From Comamonas thiooxydans (GTDB lineage: Bacteria > Pseudomonadota > Gammaproteobacteria > Burkholderiales > Burkholderiaceae_C): a stretch of 64,000 bases of DNA. How positions within the stretch are numbered: position 1 is the stretch's first letter; every line of letters begins with the position of its first letter. The DNA is taken from contig NZ_BBVD01000018.1 in NCBI RefSeq assembly GCF_000964545.1, positions 1 to 64,000 on the forward strand, written 5' to 3'. This document shows, piece by piece, positions 44,592 to 52,542 of the stretch. The translations under genes were made by a program, and so were the position numbers. The notes under the pieces were generated by a model, which saw only the letters and a list, made by a program, of their open reading frames with translations, searched no databases and had not been told where the DNA came from.

Positions 44592-45408
44592 CAGACCCGT
44601 AGGTAGCGCCCCGCCGGGCCTTGCTAAGTCAGCGGCAAGAGAGCTGCGCTCGAACCGCGAGGCGCTGAAGAAGAATGAGAAGCTGGCCTTCAATGCCTAT
44701 TCAAGCGACGCGGTGAAGACTGCCCTAAAGAAGATTTTTGGGCGTAAATGCGCGTTCTGCGAATCGCTGTTGTTGGGAAATCAGCCCGGCGATATAGAGC
44801 ACTATCGACCGAAAGGTGCGGTCGTAGTAGTAGATCCGGTCACGCATGTAAAGACGACCGTGGCAGGCTACTACTGGCTCGCGGCGAAATGGTCGAACCT
44901 TCTGGTTGCCTGCGCAGACTGCAATAGACCCCGAACACAGACGGATCACGACGGGGACGACCGGGTAATCGGAAAGTCGAGCTTCTTCCCGCTCGAGAAT
45001 GAGAGTCACCGAGCGGCCAATCCGAAGGGAATGGGCCTTGAGGTGCCGCTGCTGCTGAATCCGTGTGAGGACGATCCTGCTGAGCATCTGGAGTTTTTGC
45101 ACGATGGTCGTGTACAAGCAGCGAGGGTCGCTGGAGTCATAAGCCCGAAAGGGGACGCGACGATTCACTACTGCGGCTTGGCACGCATCGAGCTTTTGCA
45201 GATGCGTTCCCGCCACCGCCGGATCGTAATGGCAGCGATCCGGCACACTGTCGCGGCGCTGGAGGCAGGACATGATCCTGGCGCAGATTTAGATGACCTC
45301 GTTGCTTTTATGCATCCCCACGAGGCATACGTCGCACTTACGCGTTCGTTGGTCAAGACGCATTTGAGCCAGTACCTACATTCCTTAGGACTAAATCAGC
45401 TGCTGTAG
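44578..45408 (+). CDS. PtuB-like HNH nuclease
   Basis: A 276-residue HNH endonuclease. The zinc ligands are C58/C61 (KCAFCES) and C112/C115 (VACADCNR). The catalytic signature DIEHYRPK with H75 is intact, and N107/N116 follow in the WSNLL and CN motifs. The following segment (LLLNPCEDDPAEHLEFLHDG) has a counterpart in the fusion protein upstream, so the whole domain was duplicated. Its ATG lies inside the end of the ATPase gene (14-base overlap), which gives translational coupling. It is predicted to be the active DNA-cutting subunit of the Septu-like system. Confidence 0.88.
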   Translation: MIKISRPVGSAPPGLAKSAARELRSNREALKKNEKLAFNAYSSDAVKTALKKIFGRKCAFCESLLLGNQPGDIEHYRPKGAVVVVDPVTHVKTTVAGYYWLAAKWSNLLVACADCNRPRTQTDHDGDDRVIGKSSFFPLENESHRAANPKGMGLEVPLLLNPCEDDPAEHLEFLHDGRVQAARVAGVISPKGDATIHYCGLARIELLQMRSRHRRIVMAAIRHTVAALEAGHDPGADLDDLVAFMHPHEAYVALTRSLVKTHLSQYLHSLGLNQLL

Positions 45409-45832
45409 ATCGCCTTTGCTAAGCCATGAATCGCCTCGACCTTCCTAGACACCCGTGAGCCGCAGGCCAACACTCCACTTCAGCGTTGAGCTGCAGCTTT
45501 CGGGCGTCGAGTTCGCGGAAGTTAGAGACCGCACCCGCTGCATAGCCGACTTCGCTACGAAAAAACTGCTTCAGACTGAACTGAGTCAAACGCGGGGCAG
45601 TGCCTGAGCAGCACCAATCGCCAACACCAGCCCCTCGTACCAGGGCCATGCTGCCCACGTTGACACTAGGCTTGGCACAGCAGGCAGACCAGCACCTCGG
45701 CCTTGAATTACTCGCTATCCACACGTCGCCGAGGGTGGTCTTGATTCAAAAATTTCCCCATCGTCTCCACGATGGAGGATCGTGGAAACGATGTTCTCTT
45801 CACCCGCAGCCTTCGAGGTGGGATTGCAGCGC
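45409..45832. other. Intergenic region between cargo and integrase
   Basis: About 420 bp separating the convergent Septu-like pair and the integrase. I see no gene with a ribosome site, no strong terminator hairpin and no repeat shared with the ends. It is probably decayed or spacer sequence at the cargo boundary. Confidence 0.4.
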
Positions 45833-47047
45833 TTAAGCATGCTGACCGACCACACCTCCAGTCACGAAAGTTGCCCAAGCATTCATGAGCTCGCGGCGCT
45901 GTTCAAGCAAGTCGGTCCGGTGGTAAGCGGCCTCAACCTTATCCTTGATCGTGTGTGCCAATGAGCGTTCAGCCAAGTCCCTGGAATAGCCTTGCTCACT
46001 GCACCAGTCACGGAAGCTAGAGCGAAAGCCATGGGCAGTAGCCACTCGCCCTGGCACATCACTTTCAGCGTTCAGTCGACGAAGCAACGCTGTGATCGTC
46101 ATGTCTGAAAGCGCTACCTGTGCTCTTACAGAAGGGAACACCAAGCTTTCATGCTGATTTTTTTGCCCTTCGAGAAGCAGCAGAGCTCTTGGAGACAACG
46201 GAACACGGTGAGGCAATTTCGCTTTCATCCGCTCAGCAGGAACTGTCCAAACCGCATTTTTCCAGTCCACTTCGGACCATGTCATACCGCGTGCTTCACC
46301 TGAGCGGCAAGCCGTCAAAATCACGAACGCAAGCAACTTGCGAGTTATATCTACACGCCCTTCCAAGCGCAGATTTTCCCGTACAAAAGCAGGAACTTTT
46401 CTCCAAGGCATTGCCGGGTGGTGCTGCGTCCGCACGGCCTTCCCTTGCTGCTGCGGCAATAGGTGAGTTACCACATCGACTGGATTGGATTGGCAGTGAC
46501 CATGCGCCCAGCCCCAAGCCATCACCGTATGAATTCTTTGCTTGACCCGGCTCGCAGTCTCAGCTTTCTCAAGCCAGATAGGCTTGAGAGCATCCGCGAC
46601 ATCGGCAGGCTGGATGTCTCCCAGCAGCTTTGCACCCAGCTTGGGAAAGACGTATTCAGCAAGGGTATTGATCCATTGCTGTCCATGTTTGGGATTTTTC
46701 CATCCTGGTAGCAGGTCCTTGTGCAAGATTTCAGCGGCTTCTTTAAAGGTTGGCGCCTTAACAGCGGCCTCCGCCTGAGCTTTCTCCATCAAAGGATCTT
46801 TCCCCTCGGACAAAGTCACCCTCATGGCGGTTGCCCGCTTCGCAACCTCAGCGATACCGACCTCAGGATACGAGCCCAAGCCTGCATTTCTACGTTTGTT
46901 GGCAACAGGACTGACATAGCGCAGCACCCATTTGCCCCTGCCTTTTGTTTTTGATGGATGAAGTGCCAGGCCGGTCACTCCTCCATGCGGGATAGCCGCA
47001 TCTTCAGGTTTGATATTTCGTGCTTTTGCGTCAGTGATCACAGCCAT
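45833..47047 (-). CDS. P4-type tyrosine integrase (DUF4102)
   Basis: A 404-residue site-specific recombinase. The N-terminal DUF4102 arm-binding domain (ALHPSKTKGRGKWVLRYVSP near 30-50) is followed by the core-binding and catalytic domains. The catalytic residues are the R in ACRSGEARG, HGFRSSFRDW (H-x-x-R), SLAHTIKDKVEAAYH (H and the tyrosine nucleophile). ATG 47047 has AGGTG about seven bases upstream. ATGs at 47071 and 47083 extend the frame but run through the TGGCATACC repeats, which more likely belong to the promoter. The gene reads inward from attR, at the end opposite to the tRNA, which is unusual for tRNA-borne P4-type islands. Confidence 0.95.
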   Translation of the reverse strand: MAVITDAKARNIKPEDAAIPHGGVTGLALHPSKTKGRGKWVLRYVSPVANKRRNAGLGSYPEVGIAEVAKRATAMRVTLSEGKDPLMEKAQAEAAVKAPTFKEAAEILHKDLLPGWKNPKHGQQWINTLAEYVFPKLGAKLLGDIQPADVADALKPIWLEKAETASRVKQRIHTVMAWGWAHGHCQSNPVDVVTHLLPQQQGKAVRTQHHPAMPWRKVPAFVRENLRLEGRVDITRKLLAFVILTACRSGEARGMTWSEVDWKNAVWTVPAERMKAKLPHRVPLSPRALLLLEGQKNQHESLVFPSVRAQVALSDMTITALLRRLNAESDVPGRVATAHGFRSSFRDWCSEQGYSRDLAERSLAHTIKDKVEAAYHRTDLLEQRRELMNAWATFVTGGVVGQHA

Positions 47048-47060
47048 TGGAGACACCTGT

Positions 47061-47093
47061 CGGTATGCCATCCAGTATGCCACGAAACGTTAG
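47061..47093 (+). repeat. Integrase-proximal repeat
   Basis: Partner of 10491-10523 (26 of 33 identical, same orientation). It contains two GTATGCCA units 12 bp apart, directly upstream of the integrase ribosome site, so it may be both an arm site and an operator for integrase self-control. Confidence 0.7.
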
Positions 47094-47201
47094 ACACCCT
47101 TACACCGATTTGAACAAAAAAGAAAAAATTCACTTTTTATACAATGACTTATCTACCAAAATCAAACATCATTGGATTTCATTGAATCAATATTTGGCAG
47201 A

Positions 47202-47215
47202 CACAGCCTCCGCCA
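47202..47215 (+). repeat. attR core
   Basis: CACAGCCTCCGCCA, identical to the last 14 bases of the tRNA-Ser gene and in the same orientation, in otherwise AT-rich DNA that forms no tRNA. It marks the right boundary of the element. Confidence 0.9.
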
Positions 47216-47283
47216 TAAATTTAATTAAATCAAAGACTTACGATAGATATAAGAATCTATCCCACATAAGAACCCACATAAAA

Positions 47284-47316
47284 AAGCCTGTTGCGGATGC
47301 CGCAACAGGCTTTTTT
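47284..47316 (+). terminator. Strong terminator, probably the former tRNA-Ser terminator
   Basis: AAGCCTGTTGCGG and the matching CCGCAACAGGCTT form a 13-pair stem, followed by six T. It lies about 70 bp beyond attR, where the terminator of the uninterrupted tRNA gene would have been. The rest of 47216-47594 shows no supportable gene. Confidence 0.85.
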
Positions 47317-47594
47317 CACGCCCATAGGGAGCTTCGAAGGTGATATCTCACGAGCGTCTCACGTTCGGTGCCAGCACTTAAACGAGCAGTTCGTCTTGTA
47401 CCTCTTCGCACCACGAATTCTGCACACAGTTACAGGTGCCGGCGCTGGCCTCGATTGACCATCATTCCGATACGCGATGACCGGCTTGCTTGTACTGACC
47501 AACGGCAGTAAACGACCCATTGCGGTGTTAATTTCCACGCATAACTGACCCGCCGGGGATGCGGACAAAAACTTGGACTACCAAGAGGTAGTTC

Positions 47595-48015
47595 ATGTAC
47601 TCATACGCAGACAGGATTCGTACAGTTGAGCTTTACATCAAGCTTGGTTGGCGTGTCAGAGCCACGGTTCGCCAGTTGGGATATCCAACCAAGAACGCAT
47701 TGAAAGGCTGGTATCAGCACTACCTGAAGCATCAGGATTTGCCAGCGAGCCAAGCGCCAAGAGCATCGAAATTACTGCTGCGACGATGAAGACTTTGGGT
47801 TGCCCTGGTCGAAGAACGTTGACTGCGTGAGTTCGGAAGGACTGTTCCGAGACCAGCAAATTGATAGTAGGCAGCTCTTGCCCAACCGGGAGAAGACACG
47901 GCTGATTGACGCCATCAAGGAGCACTATGGTTCTGCCAAAACTCCTTGCATAGTTGGCTCTTGCGCGTAGCTCCTACGTCTACCGTCGTGCTCGCACAGC
48001 GGTAGCAGCAAGAAC
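47595..48015 (+). pseudogene. IS3-family transposase remnant
   Basis: The first 50 codons (YADRIRTVELYIKLGWR, ATVRQLGYPTKNALKGWYQH) match the start of an IS3-family OrfA. They are followed in other frames by TMKTLGCPGRRTLTAWV and then LLPNREKTRLIDAIKEHYGS, which belong further down the same protein. The order is kept but the middle is deleted and the frame is broken at least twice, so it is inactive. It lies between the element's attR and the tph operon. Confidence 0.8.
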
Positions 48016-48026
48016 ATCGTGGAGCA

Positions 48027-48794
48027 CTACAACCCTTGCGGATATAGCTTTTTTTCCAACTCATTGCGAGCGCGCTTCAGCGGCATCAAAAAAGTCTCTT
48101 TGAACTCGCTCATGCTCAGTCTCTCTGCCCTAACTGCAATGCTCATGGCAGCAATTGTGTTGCCTTGAGGGTCGCGCACTGGCGCAGCCATGGAGCGCAC
48201 ACCCAGCTCCAACTCTCCATCGCTGCATGACCATCCGGATTGCCGGCAAGTATCAAGCAGGCCCAGCAACTCCTCCAAGTCAGTCACTGTCTGGTGGGTC
48301 AGAGCCACCCGCTCAATCATCTCCAGCCTTGCACGCGCCTCCTGCTGGGGGAGTCCTGACAACAGCACCCGACCAATCGCAGAACAGTACACCGGCAACC
48401 TGGATCCTATTCCTAGGCCCGTGCTCAAGCTGCGCCGTGCGGTCGAACGGCCAATGATGATGGCATCGTCTTCCAACAAAGTACCAAGCGAAGCGGATTC
48501 TCTGGTGCGCTCCGACAGTGCATCCAGTAGCGGCTGGGCCAACGCAGGCATGGGGCGCGATGACAGAAATGAATAGGCGATCAGCAGTGACTTGGGCTGC
48601 ATCCAAAACAGCTTTCCGTCACTCTCTAAATAACCGAGCTGAACCAGTGTGCTGAGCGAACGTCTGGCTGATGCTGGCGTGGACTGAGTGAGCCTGGCCA
48701 CTTCCGACAGCGTGAGCCGGGTATGCCGACGGTCAAAGCAAGTCAGTACGCCCAATCCCTTGCGCAGCGATTCCACAAAGTTCTTGTCCTGCAT
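48027..48794 (-). CDS. tphR: TphR, IclR-type regulator of terephthalate genes
   Basis: A 255-residue IclR-family regulator divergent from tphC. The N-terminal winged helix-turn-helix (GLGVLTCFDRRHTRLTLSEV, then ARLTQSTPASARRSLSTLV) covers about residues 10-70, and an IclR effector domain follows (VYCSAIGRVLLSGLP near 130, MAAPVRDPQGNTIAAMSIAV near 205). In Comamonas, TphR activates the tph operon when terephthalate is present. The start ATG 48794 is preferred to a TTG at 48803; no strong ribosome site is visible. A near-perfect palindrome lies in the shared intergenic region at 48822. Confidence 0.92.
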   Translation of the reverse strand: MQDKNFVESLRKGLGVLTCFDRRHTRLTLSEVARLTQSTPASARRSLSTLVQLGYLESDGKLFWMQPKSLLIAYSFLSSRPMPALAQPLLDALSERTRESASLGTLLEDDAIIIGRSTARRSLSTGLGIGSRLPVYCSAIGRVLLSGLPQQEARARLEMIERVALTHQTVTDLEELLGLLDTCRQSGWSCSDGELELGVRSMAAPVRDPQGNTIAAMSIAVRAERLSMSEFKETFLMPLKRARNELEKKLYPQGL

Positions 48795-48821
48795 AGCGAC
48801 CAAATCAAGGTGTTTTCAACA

Positions 48822-48842
48822 TTTTTGCGCATAGCGCAAAAA
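48822..48842. promoter_or_regulatory. Probable TphR operator
   Basis: Arms TTTTTGCGC and GCGCAAAAA are perfectly inverted around the three-base spacer ATA, 29 bp upstream of the tphR start and about 60 bp upstream of tphC. This is the expected place and form for an IclR-family binding site that serves both promoters. Confidence 0.75.
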
Positions 48843-48903
48843 CAGGTTTAACACAAAGTACGACATCCCCATACTGCAGTTCCCCACACAAGAAGGAGAC
48901 AAG

Positions 48904-49872
48904 ATGCGCAACGCATCCATTCGCAGACGCGAAGCATTGATCGGCATTGCCGCTGCGGTCGCTGCAACAGGTAGCCTGGCTCAGTCAAATCAACCTCTCA
49001 AGATCGTCGTGCCTTTCTCAGCCGGAGGTACCGCCGATGTACTGCCGCGCCTAGTAGCCGAAAAAATCCGCGCGGACTACGCAGGTGGCGTGATCATTGA
49101 AAACAAGCCCGGGGCTGGTGGAAACATCGGTGCCGATCTAGTGTTCCGGGCACCGCCGGACGGAATGACTGTGCTGGCCTCCCCTCCGGGGCCCATCGCC
49201 ATCAACCACAACCTCTATCAGAAGCTCAGCTTTGACCCGACTCGCTGGGTACCGGTGACGATTTTGGCCACAGTGCCCAACGTCCTGGTCATCAACCCGA
49301 AGCTGCCTGTTAAGTCACTTGGCGAGTTCATTGCATACGCCAAAGCCAATCCCAAAAAAGTGACTGTGGCGACGCAAGGCGACGGCTCGACATCCCACTT
49401 GACTGCGGCCATGTTTATGCAGCTGACGGGTGCTGAGCTAACCGTCGTTCCCTACAAGGGAACGGCCCCGGCTCTGATTGACCTGATCGGTGGCAATGTG
49501 GATGTGTTTTTCGACAACATCAGCTCATCGGCAACCTATCACCATGCCGGCAAGGTGCGCATTCTGGCCGTTGCCGACGAGCAGCGTTCCCAAATATTGC
49601 CCCAGGTCCCCACATTCGCCGAGCAGCAATGGCCAGCCATGCAGGCCGTGACTTTCTTTTCTGTCGTCGCCCCCCCAGGCACGAGTGCAGAAATCGCACA
49701 GAAGCTTCAGAGACAGATGGCCCAGGCTCTGTCATCAAACGACATCCGCAAGCACTTTCAGGAACAGGGTGCCGTGCCCTGCGGCTGGGATCCCACCAAG
49801 ACTGCTCAGTTCATCCATCAGGAAACCGAGAAGTGGAAGAAGGTGCTGAAGGCCGCCAACGTCAAGCTCTAA
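48904..49872 (+). CDS. tphC: TphC, periplasmic terephthalate-binding protein
   Basis: A 322-residue Bug-family (tripartite tricarboxylate transporter) substrate-binding protein. The N-terminus RRREALIGIAAAVAATGSLAQ is a signal peptide of Tat type (RRRE). The mature part has KIVVPFSAGGTADVLPRLVA and IENKPGAGGNIGAD, which are the family's ligand-loop motifs. AAGGAGAC precedes ATG 48904. It captures terephthalate in the periplasm for the tripartite TphC-TpiA-TpiB uptake system; the membrane subunits are not in this window. First gene of the tphCA2A3BA1 operon. Confidence 0.93.
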   Translation: MRNASIRRREALIGIAAAVAATGSLAQSNQPLKIVVPFSAGGTADVLPRLVAEKIRADYAGGVIIENKPGAGGNIGADLVFRAPPDGMTVLASPPGPIAINHNLYQKLSFDPTRWVPVTILATVPNVLVINPKLPVKSLGEFIAYAKANPKKVTVATQGDGSTSHLTAAMFMQLTGAELTVVPYKGTAPALIDLIGGNVDVFFDNISSSATYHHAGKVRILAVADEQRSQILPQVPTFAEQQWPAMQAVTFFSVVAPPGTSAEIAQKLQRQMAQALSSNDIRKHFQEQGAVPCGWDPTKTAQFIHQETEKWKKVLKAANVKL

Positions 49873-49886
49873 CCCGGGAAATCAAC

Positions 49887-51128
49887 ATGCAAGAATCCAT
49901 CGTCCAGTGGCATGGGGCCACCAATACGCGCGTGCCTTTCGGTATCTATACCGACACAGCCAATGCGGATCAGGAACAGCAACGTATCTATCGCGGCGAG
50001 GTCTGGAACTACCTGTGCCTGGAATCCGAAATCCCCGAGGCAGGCGATTACCGCACCACCTTTGCCGGCGAAACACCGATCGTTGTCGTGCGGGATGCTG
50101 ACCAGGAAATCTACGCCTTCGAGAACCGCTGCGCGCATCGCGGCGCTCTCATCGCGCTGGAAAAATCGGGCCGTGCGGATAGTTTCCAGTGCGTCTATCA
50201 CGCCTGGAGCTACAACCGACAGGGAGATCTGACCGGCGTTGCCTTCGAGAAAGGCGTCAAGGGCCAGGGTGGCATGCCGGCCTCGTTCTGCAAAGAAGAG
50301 CATGGCCCGCGCAAGCTGCGCGTGGCCGTCTTTTGCGGTTTGGTCTTTGGCAGTTTTTCTGAGGATGTACCCAGCATTGAGGATTATCTCGGCCCTGAGA
50401 TTTGCGAGCGCATAGAGCGCGTGCTGCACAAGCCCGTAGAAGTCATCGGTCGCTTTACGCAAAAGCTGCCTAACAACTGGAAGCTCTACTTCGAGAACGT
50501 GAAGGACAGCTATCACGCCAGCCTACTGCATATGTTCTTCACCACCTTCGAGCTAAACCGCCTCTCACAAAAAGGCGGCGTCATCGTTGACGAGTCGGGG
50601 GGGCACCATGTGAGCTATTCCATGATCGATCGCAGCGCCAAAGACGACTCGTACAAGGACCAGGCCATCCGCTCCGACAACGAACGTTACCGACTCAAAG
50701 ATCCCAGCCTTCTAGAGGGCTTCGAGGAGTTCGAAGATGGCGTGACCCTGCAAATCCTTTCTGTGTTCCCAGGCTTTGTACTGCAGCAGATTCAGAACAG
50801 CATCGCCGTACGTCAGTTGCTGCCCAAGAGCATCTCCAGCTCGGAACTCAACTGGACCTATCTTGGCTATGCAGATGACAGTGCCGAGCAGCGCAAGGTC
50901 AGACTCAAACAGGCCAACCTTATCGGCCCGGCCGGATTCATTTCCATGGAAGACGGAGCTGTCGGTGGATTCGTCCAGCGTGGCATCGCTGGCGCTGCCG
51001 ACCTTGACGCGGTCATCGAGATGGGCGGAGACCACGAAGGCTCTAGCGAAGGCCGCGCCACGGAAACTTCGGTACGCGGCTTTTGGAAGGCCTACCGCAG
51101 GCACATGGGACAGGAGATGCAAGCATGA
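49887..51128 (+). CDS. tphA2: TphA2, terephthalate 1,2-dioxygenase large subunit
   Basis: A 413-residue oxygenase alpha subunit, the known length for TphA2. The Rieske site is CAHRG (C82, H84) and CVYHAW (C102, H105). The mononuclear iron site is VKDSYHASLLH with D207, H210 and H215. It inserts both atoms of O2 into terephthalate to give the 1,2-cis-dihydrodiol. Start ATG 49887 follows tphC by 14 bases; the frame is open upstream but that is inside tphC. It overlaps tphA3 by four bases. Confidence 0.95.
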   Translation: MQESIVQWHGATNTRVPFGIYTDTANADQEQQRIYRGEVWNYLCLESEIPEAGDYRTTFAGETPIVVVRDADQEIYAFENRCAHRGALIALEKSGRADSFQCVYHAWSYNRQGDLTGVAFEKGVKGQGGMPASFCKEEHGPRKLRVAVFCGLVFGSFSEDVPSIEDYLGPEICERIERVLHKPVEVIGRFTQKLPNNWKLYFENVKDSYHASLLHMFFTTFELNRLSQKGGVIVDESGGHHVSYSMIDRSAKDDSYKDQAIRSDNERYRLKDPSLLEGFEEFEDGVTLQILSVFPGFVLQQIQNSIAVRQLLPKSISSSELNWTYLGYADDSAEQRKVRLKQANLIGPAGFISMEDGAVGGFVQRGIAGAADLDAVIEMGGDHEGSSEGRATETSVRGFWKAYRRHMGQEMQA

Positions 51129-51589
51129 TCAATGAAATTCAAATCGCGGCCTTCAATGCCGCTTACGCGAAGACCATAGACAGTGACGCCATGGAGCAAT
51201 GGCCAACCTACTTCACGAAGGATTGCCACTATCGCGTCACCAATGTCGACAACCATGCTGAAGGGCTTGCTGCCGGCATTGTCTGGGCGGATTCGCAGGA
51301 CATGCTCACCGACCGAATTTCTGCGCTGCGCGAAGCCAATATCTACGAGCGCCACCGTTATCGCCATATCCTGGGTCTGCCTTCGATCCAGTCAGCCGAT
51401 TCAGCACAGGCCAGCGCTTCCACTCCGTTCATGGTGCTGCGCATCATGCATACCGGGGAAACGGAGGTCTTTGCCAGCGGTGAGTACCTCGACAAATTCA
51501 CCACGATCGATGGCAAGTTACGTCTGCAAGAGCGCATCGCTGTGTGTGACAGCACGGTGACGGACACACTGATGGCATTGCCGCTATGA
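51125..51589 (+). CDS. tphA3: TphA3, terephthalate 1,2-dioxygenase small subunit
   Basis: A 154-residue ring-hydroxylating dioxygenase beta subunit (SnoaL-like fold) with DAMEQWPTYFTKDCHYRVT near 20 and ERHRYRHILG near 77. The length matches TphA3. It is translationally coupled to tphA2 (ATGA) and to tphB (ATGA). It has a structural role in the alpha3beta3 oxygenase. Confidence 0.95.
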   Translation: MINEIQIAAFNAAYAKTIDSDAMEQWPTYFTKDCHYRVTNVDNHAEGLAAGIVWADSQDMLTDRISALREANIYERHRYRHILGLPSIQSADSAQASASTPFMVLRIMHTGETEVFASGEYLDKFTTIDGKLRLQERIAVCDSTVTDTLMALPL

Positions 51590-52533
51590 CAATAGTGCAC
51601 CGTAGATTGGCCTTGGCCCTCGGCGATCCCCACGGCATTGGCCCAGAAATCGCACTGAAGGCTCTCCAGCAGCTATCTGCCACCGAAAGATCCCTGATCA
51701 AGGTCTATGGACCGTGGAGCGCTCTTCAACAAGCGGCGCAGATCTGCCAAATGGAGTCCCTTCTTCAAGGCCTCATTCATGAGGAAGCCGGCTCGCTTGC
51801 ACAACCAGTGCAATGGGGAGAGATCACCCCGCAGGCAGGCCTATCCACGGTGCAATCTGCAACAGCAGCCATCCGGGCGTGCGAAAACGGCGAGGTCGAT
51901 GCCGTCATTGCCTGCCCCCACCATGAAACGGCCATTCACCGCGCAGGCATAGCGTTCAGCGGCTACCCATCTTTGCTCGCCAATGTTCTTGGCATGAACG
52001 AAGACCAGGTATTCCTGATGCTGGTGGGTGCTGGCCTACGCATAGTGCATGTCACTTTGCATGAAAGCGTGCGCAGCGCATTGGAGCGGCTCTCTCCTCA
52101 GTTGGTGGTCAACGCGGCGCAGGCTGCCGTGCAGACATGCACCTTACTCGGGGTGCCTCAGCCACAAGTAGCTGTATTTGGGATCAACCCTCATGCATCT
52201 GAAGGGCAGTTGTTCGGCCTGGAGGACTCTCAGATCACCGTTCCCGCTGTCGAGACACTGCGCAAGCGCGGCCTAGCAGTAGACGGCCCCATGGGAGCAG
52301 ACATGGTTCTGGCACAACGCAAGCACGACCTGTATGTAGCCATGCTGCACGATCAGGGCCATATTCCCATCAAGCTGCTGGCACCTAACGGAGCCAGCGC
52401 ACTATCCATCGGTGGCAGGGTGGTGCTTTCCAGTGTGGGCCATGGCAGCGCCATGGACATTGCTGGCCGCGGCGTGGCTGACTCCACAGCCCTACTACGC
52501 ACGATCACCTTGCTCGGAGCCCAACCGGTCTGA
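51586..52533 (+). CDS. tphB: TphB, cis-dihydrodiol dicarboxylate dehydrogenase
   Basis: A 315-residue PdxA-like NAD-dependent dehydrogenase. Metal and substrate motifs GDPHGIGPEIALKAL near 12, ACPHHETAIH near 107 and MLHDQGHIPIKLLAPNGA near 255 are present. In this operon it is TphB, which converts the dihydrodiol of terephthalate to protocatechuate with loss of CO2, rather than the vitamin B6 enzyme PdxA. It overlaps tphA3 by four bases, and tphA1 follows after nine. Confidence 0.94.
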   Translation: MTIVHRRLALALGDPHGIGPEIALKALQQLSATERSLIKVYGPWSALQQAAQICQMESLLQGLIHEEAGSLAQPVQWGEITPQAGLSTVQSATAAIRACENGEVDAVIACPHHETAIHRAGIAFSGYPSLLANVLGMNEDQVFLMLVGAGLRIVHVTLHESVRSALERLSPQLVVNAAQAAVQTCTLLGVPQPQVAVFGINPHASEGQLFGLEDSQITVPAVETLRKRGLAVDGPMGADMVLAQRKHDLYVAMLHDQGHIPIKLLAPNGASALSIGGRVVLSSVGHGSAMDIAGRGVADSTALLRTITLLGAQPV

Positions 52534-52542
52534 GGACCCACC

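Larger units (their letters stand above)
10422..47215. mobile_element. tRNA-Ser integrative element carrying defence cargo
   Basis: A 36.8 kb element bounded by an exact 14-bp direct repeat (CACAGCCTCCGCCA) at the tRNA end and about 150 bp upstream of the integrase start. It contains a P4-type integrase at the right end, an AlpA-like regulator, YfjJ/YfjI-like replication proteins, DUF932, YqaJ exonuclease, an XRE regulator, and two blocks of predicted defence genes. No capsid, tail, relaxase or type IV secretion genes are seen, so it is not a complete prophage or ICE. It is more like CP4-57/P4-type satellite islands. Both ends and the integrase look intact, so it may still excise. Confidence 0.88.

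Noticed and set aside
10422..47215. Complete prophage or conjugative element
   Set aside because: No capsid, portal, terminase, tail, relaxase or type IV secretion gene is visible in the 36.8 kb.
47047..47343. A 98-codon plus-strand frame across attR
   Set aside because: It runs through the integrase promoter repeats, the att core and the terminator hairpin, so it cannot be a stable gene.
47359..47568. A 69-codon minus-strand frame with cysteines between attR and the IS3 remnant
   Set aside because: No ribosome site and no recognisable domain; probably debris of insertions.
51586..52533. PdxA of vitamin B6 synthesis
   Set aside because: The gene overlaps tphA3 inside a full tph operon and has the TphB length; the PdxA-like fold is shared.
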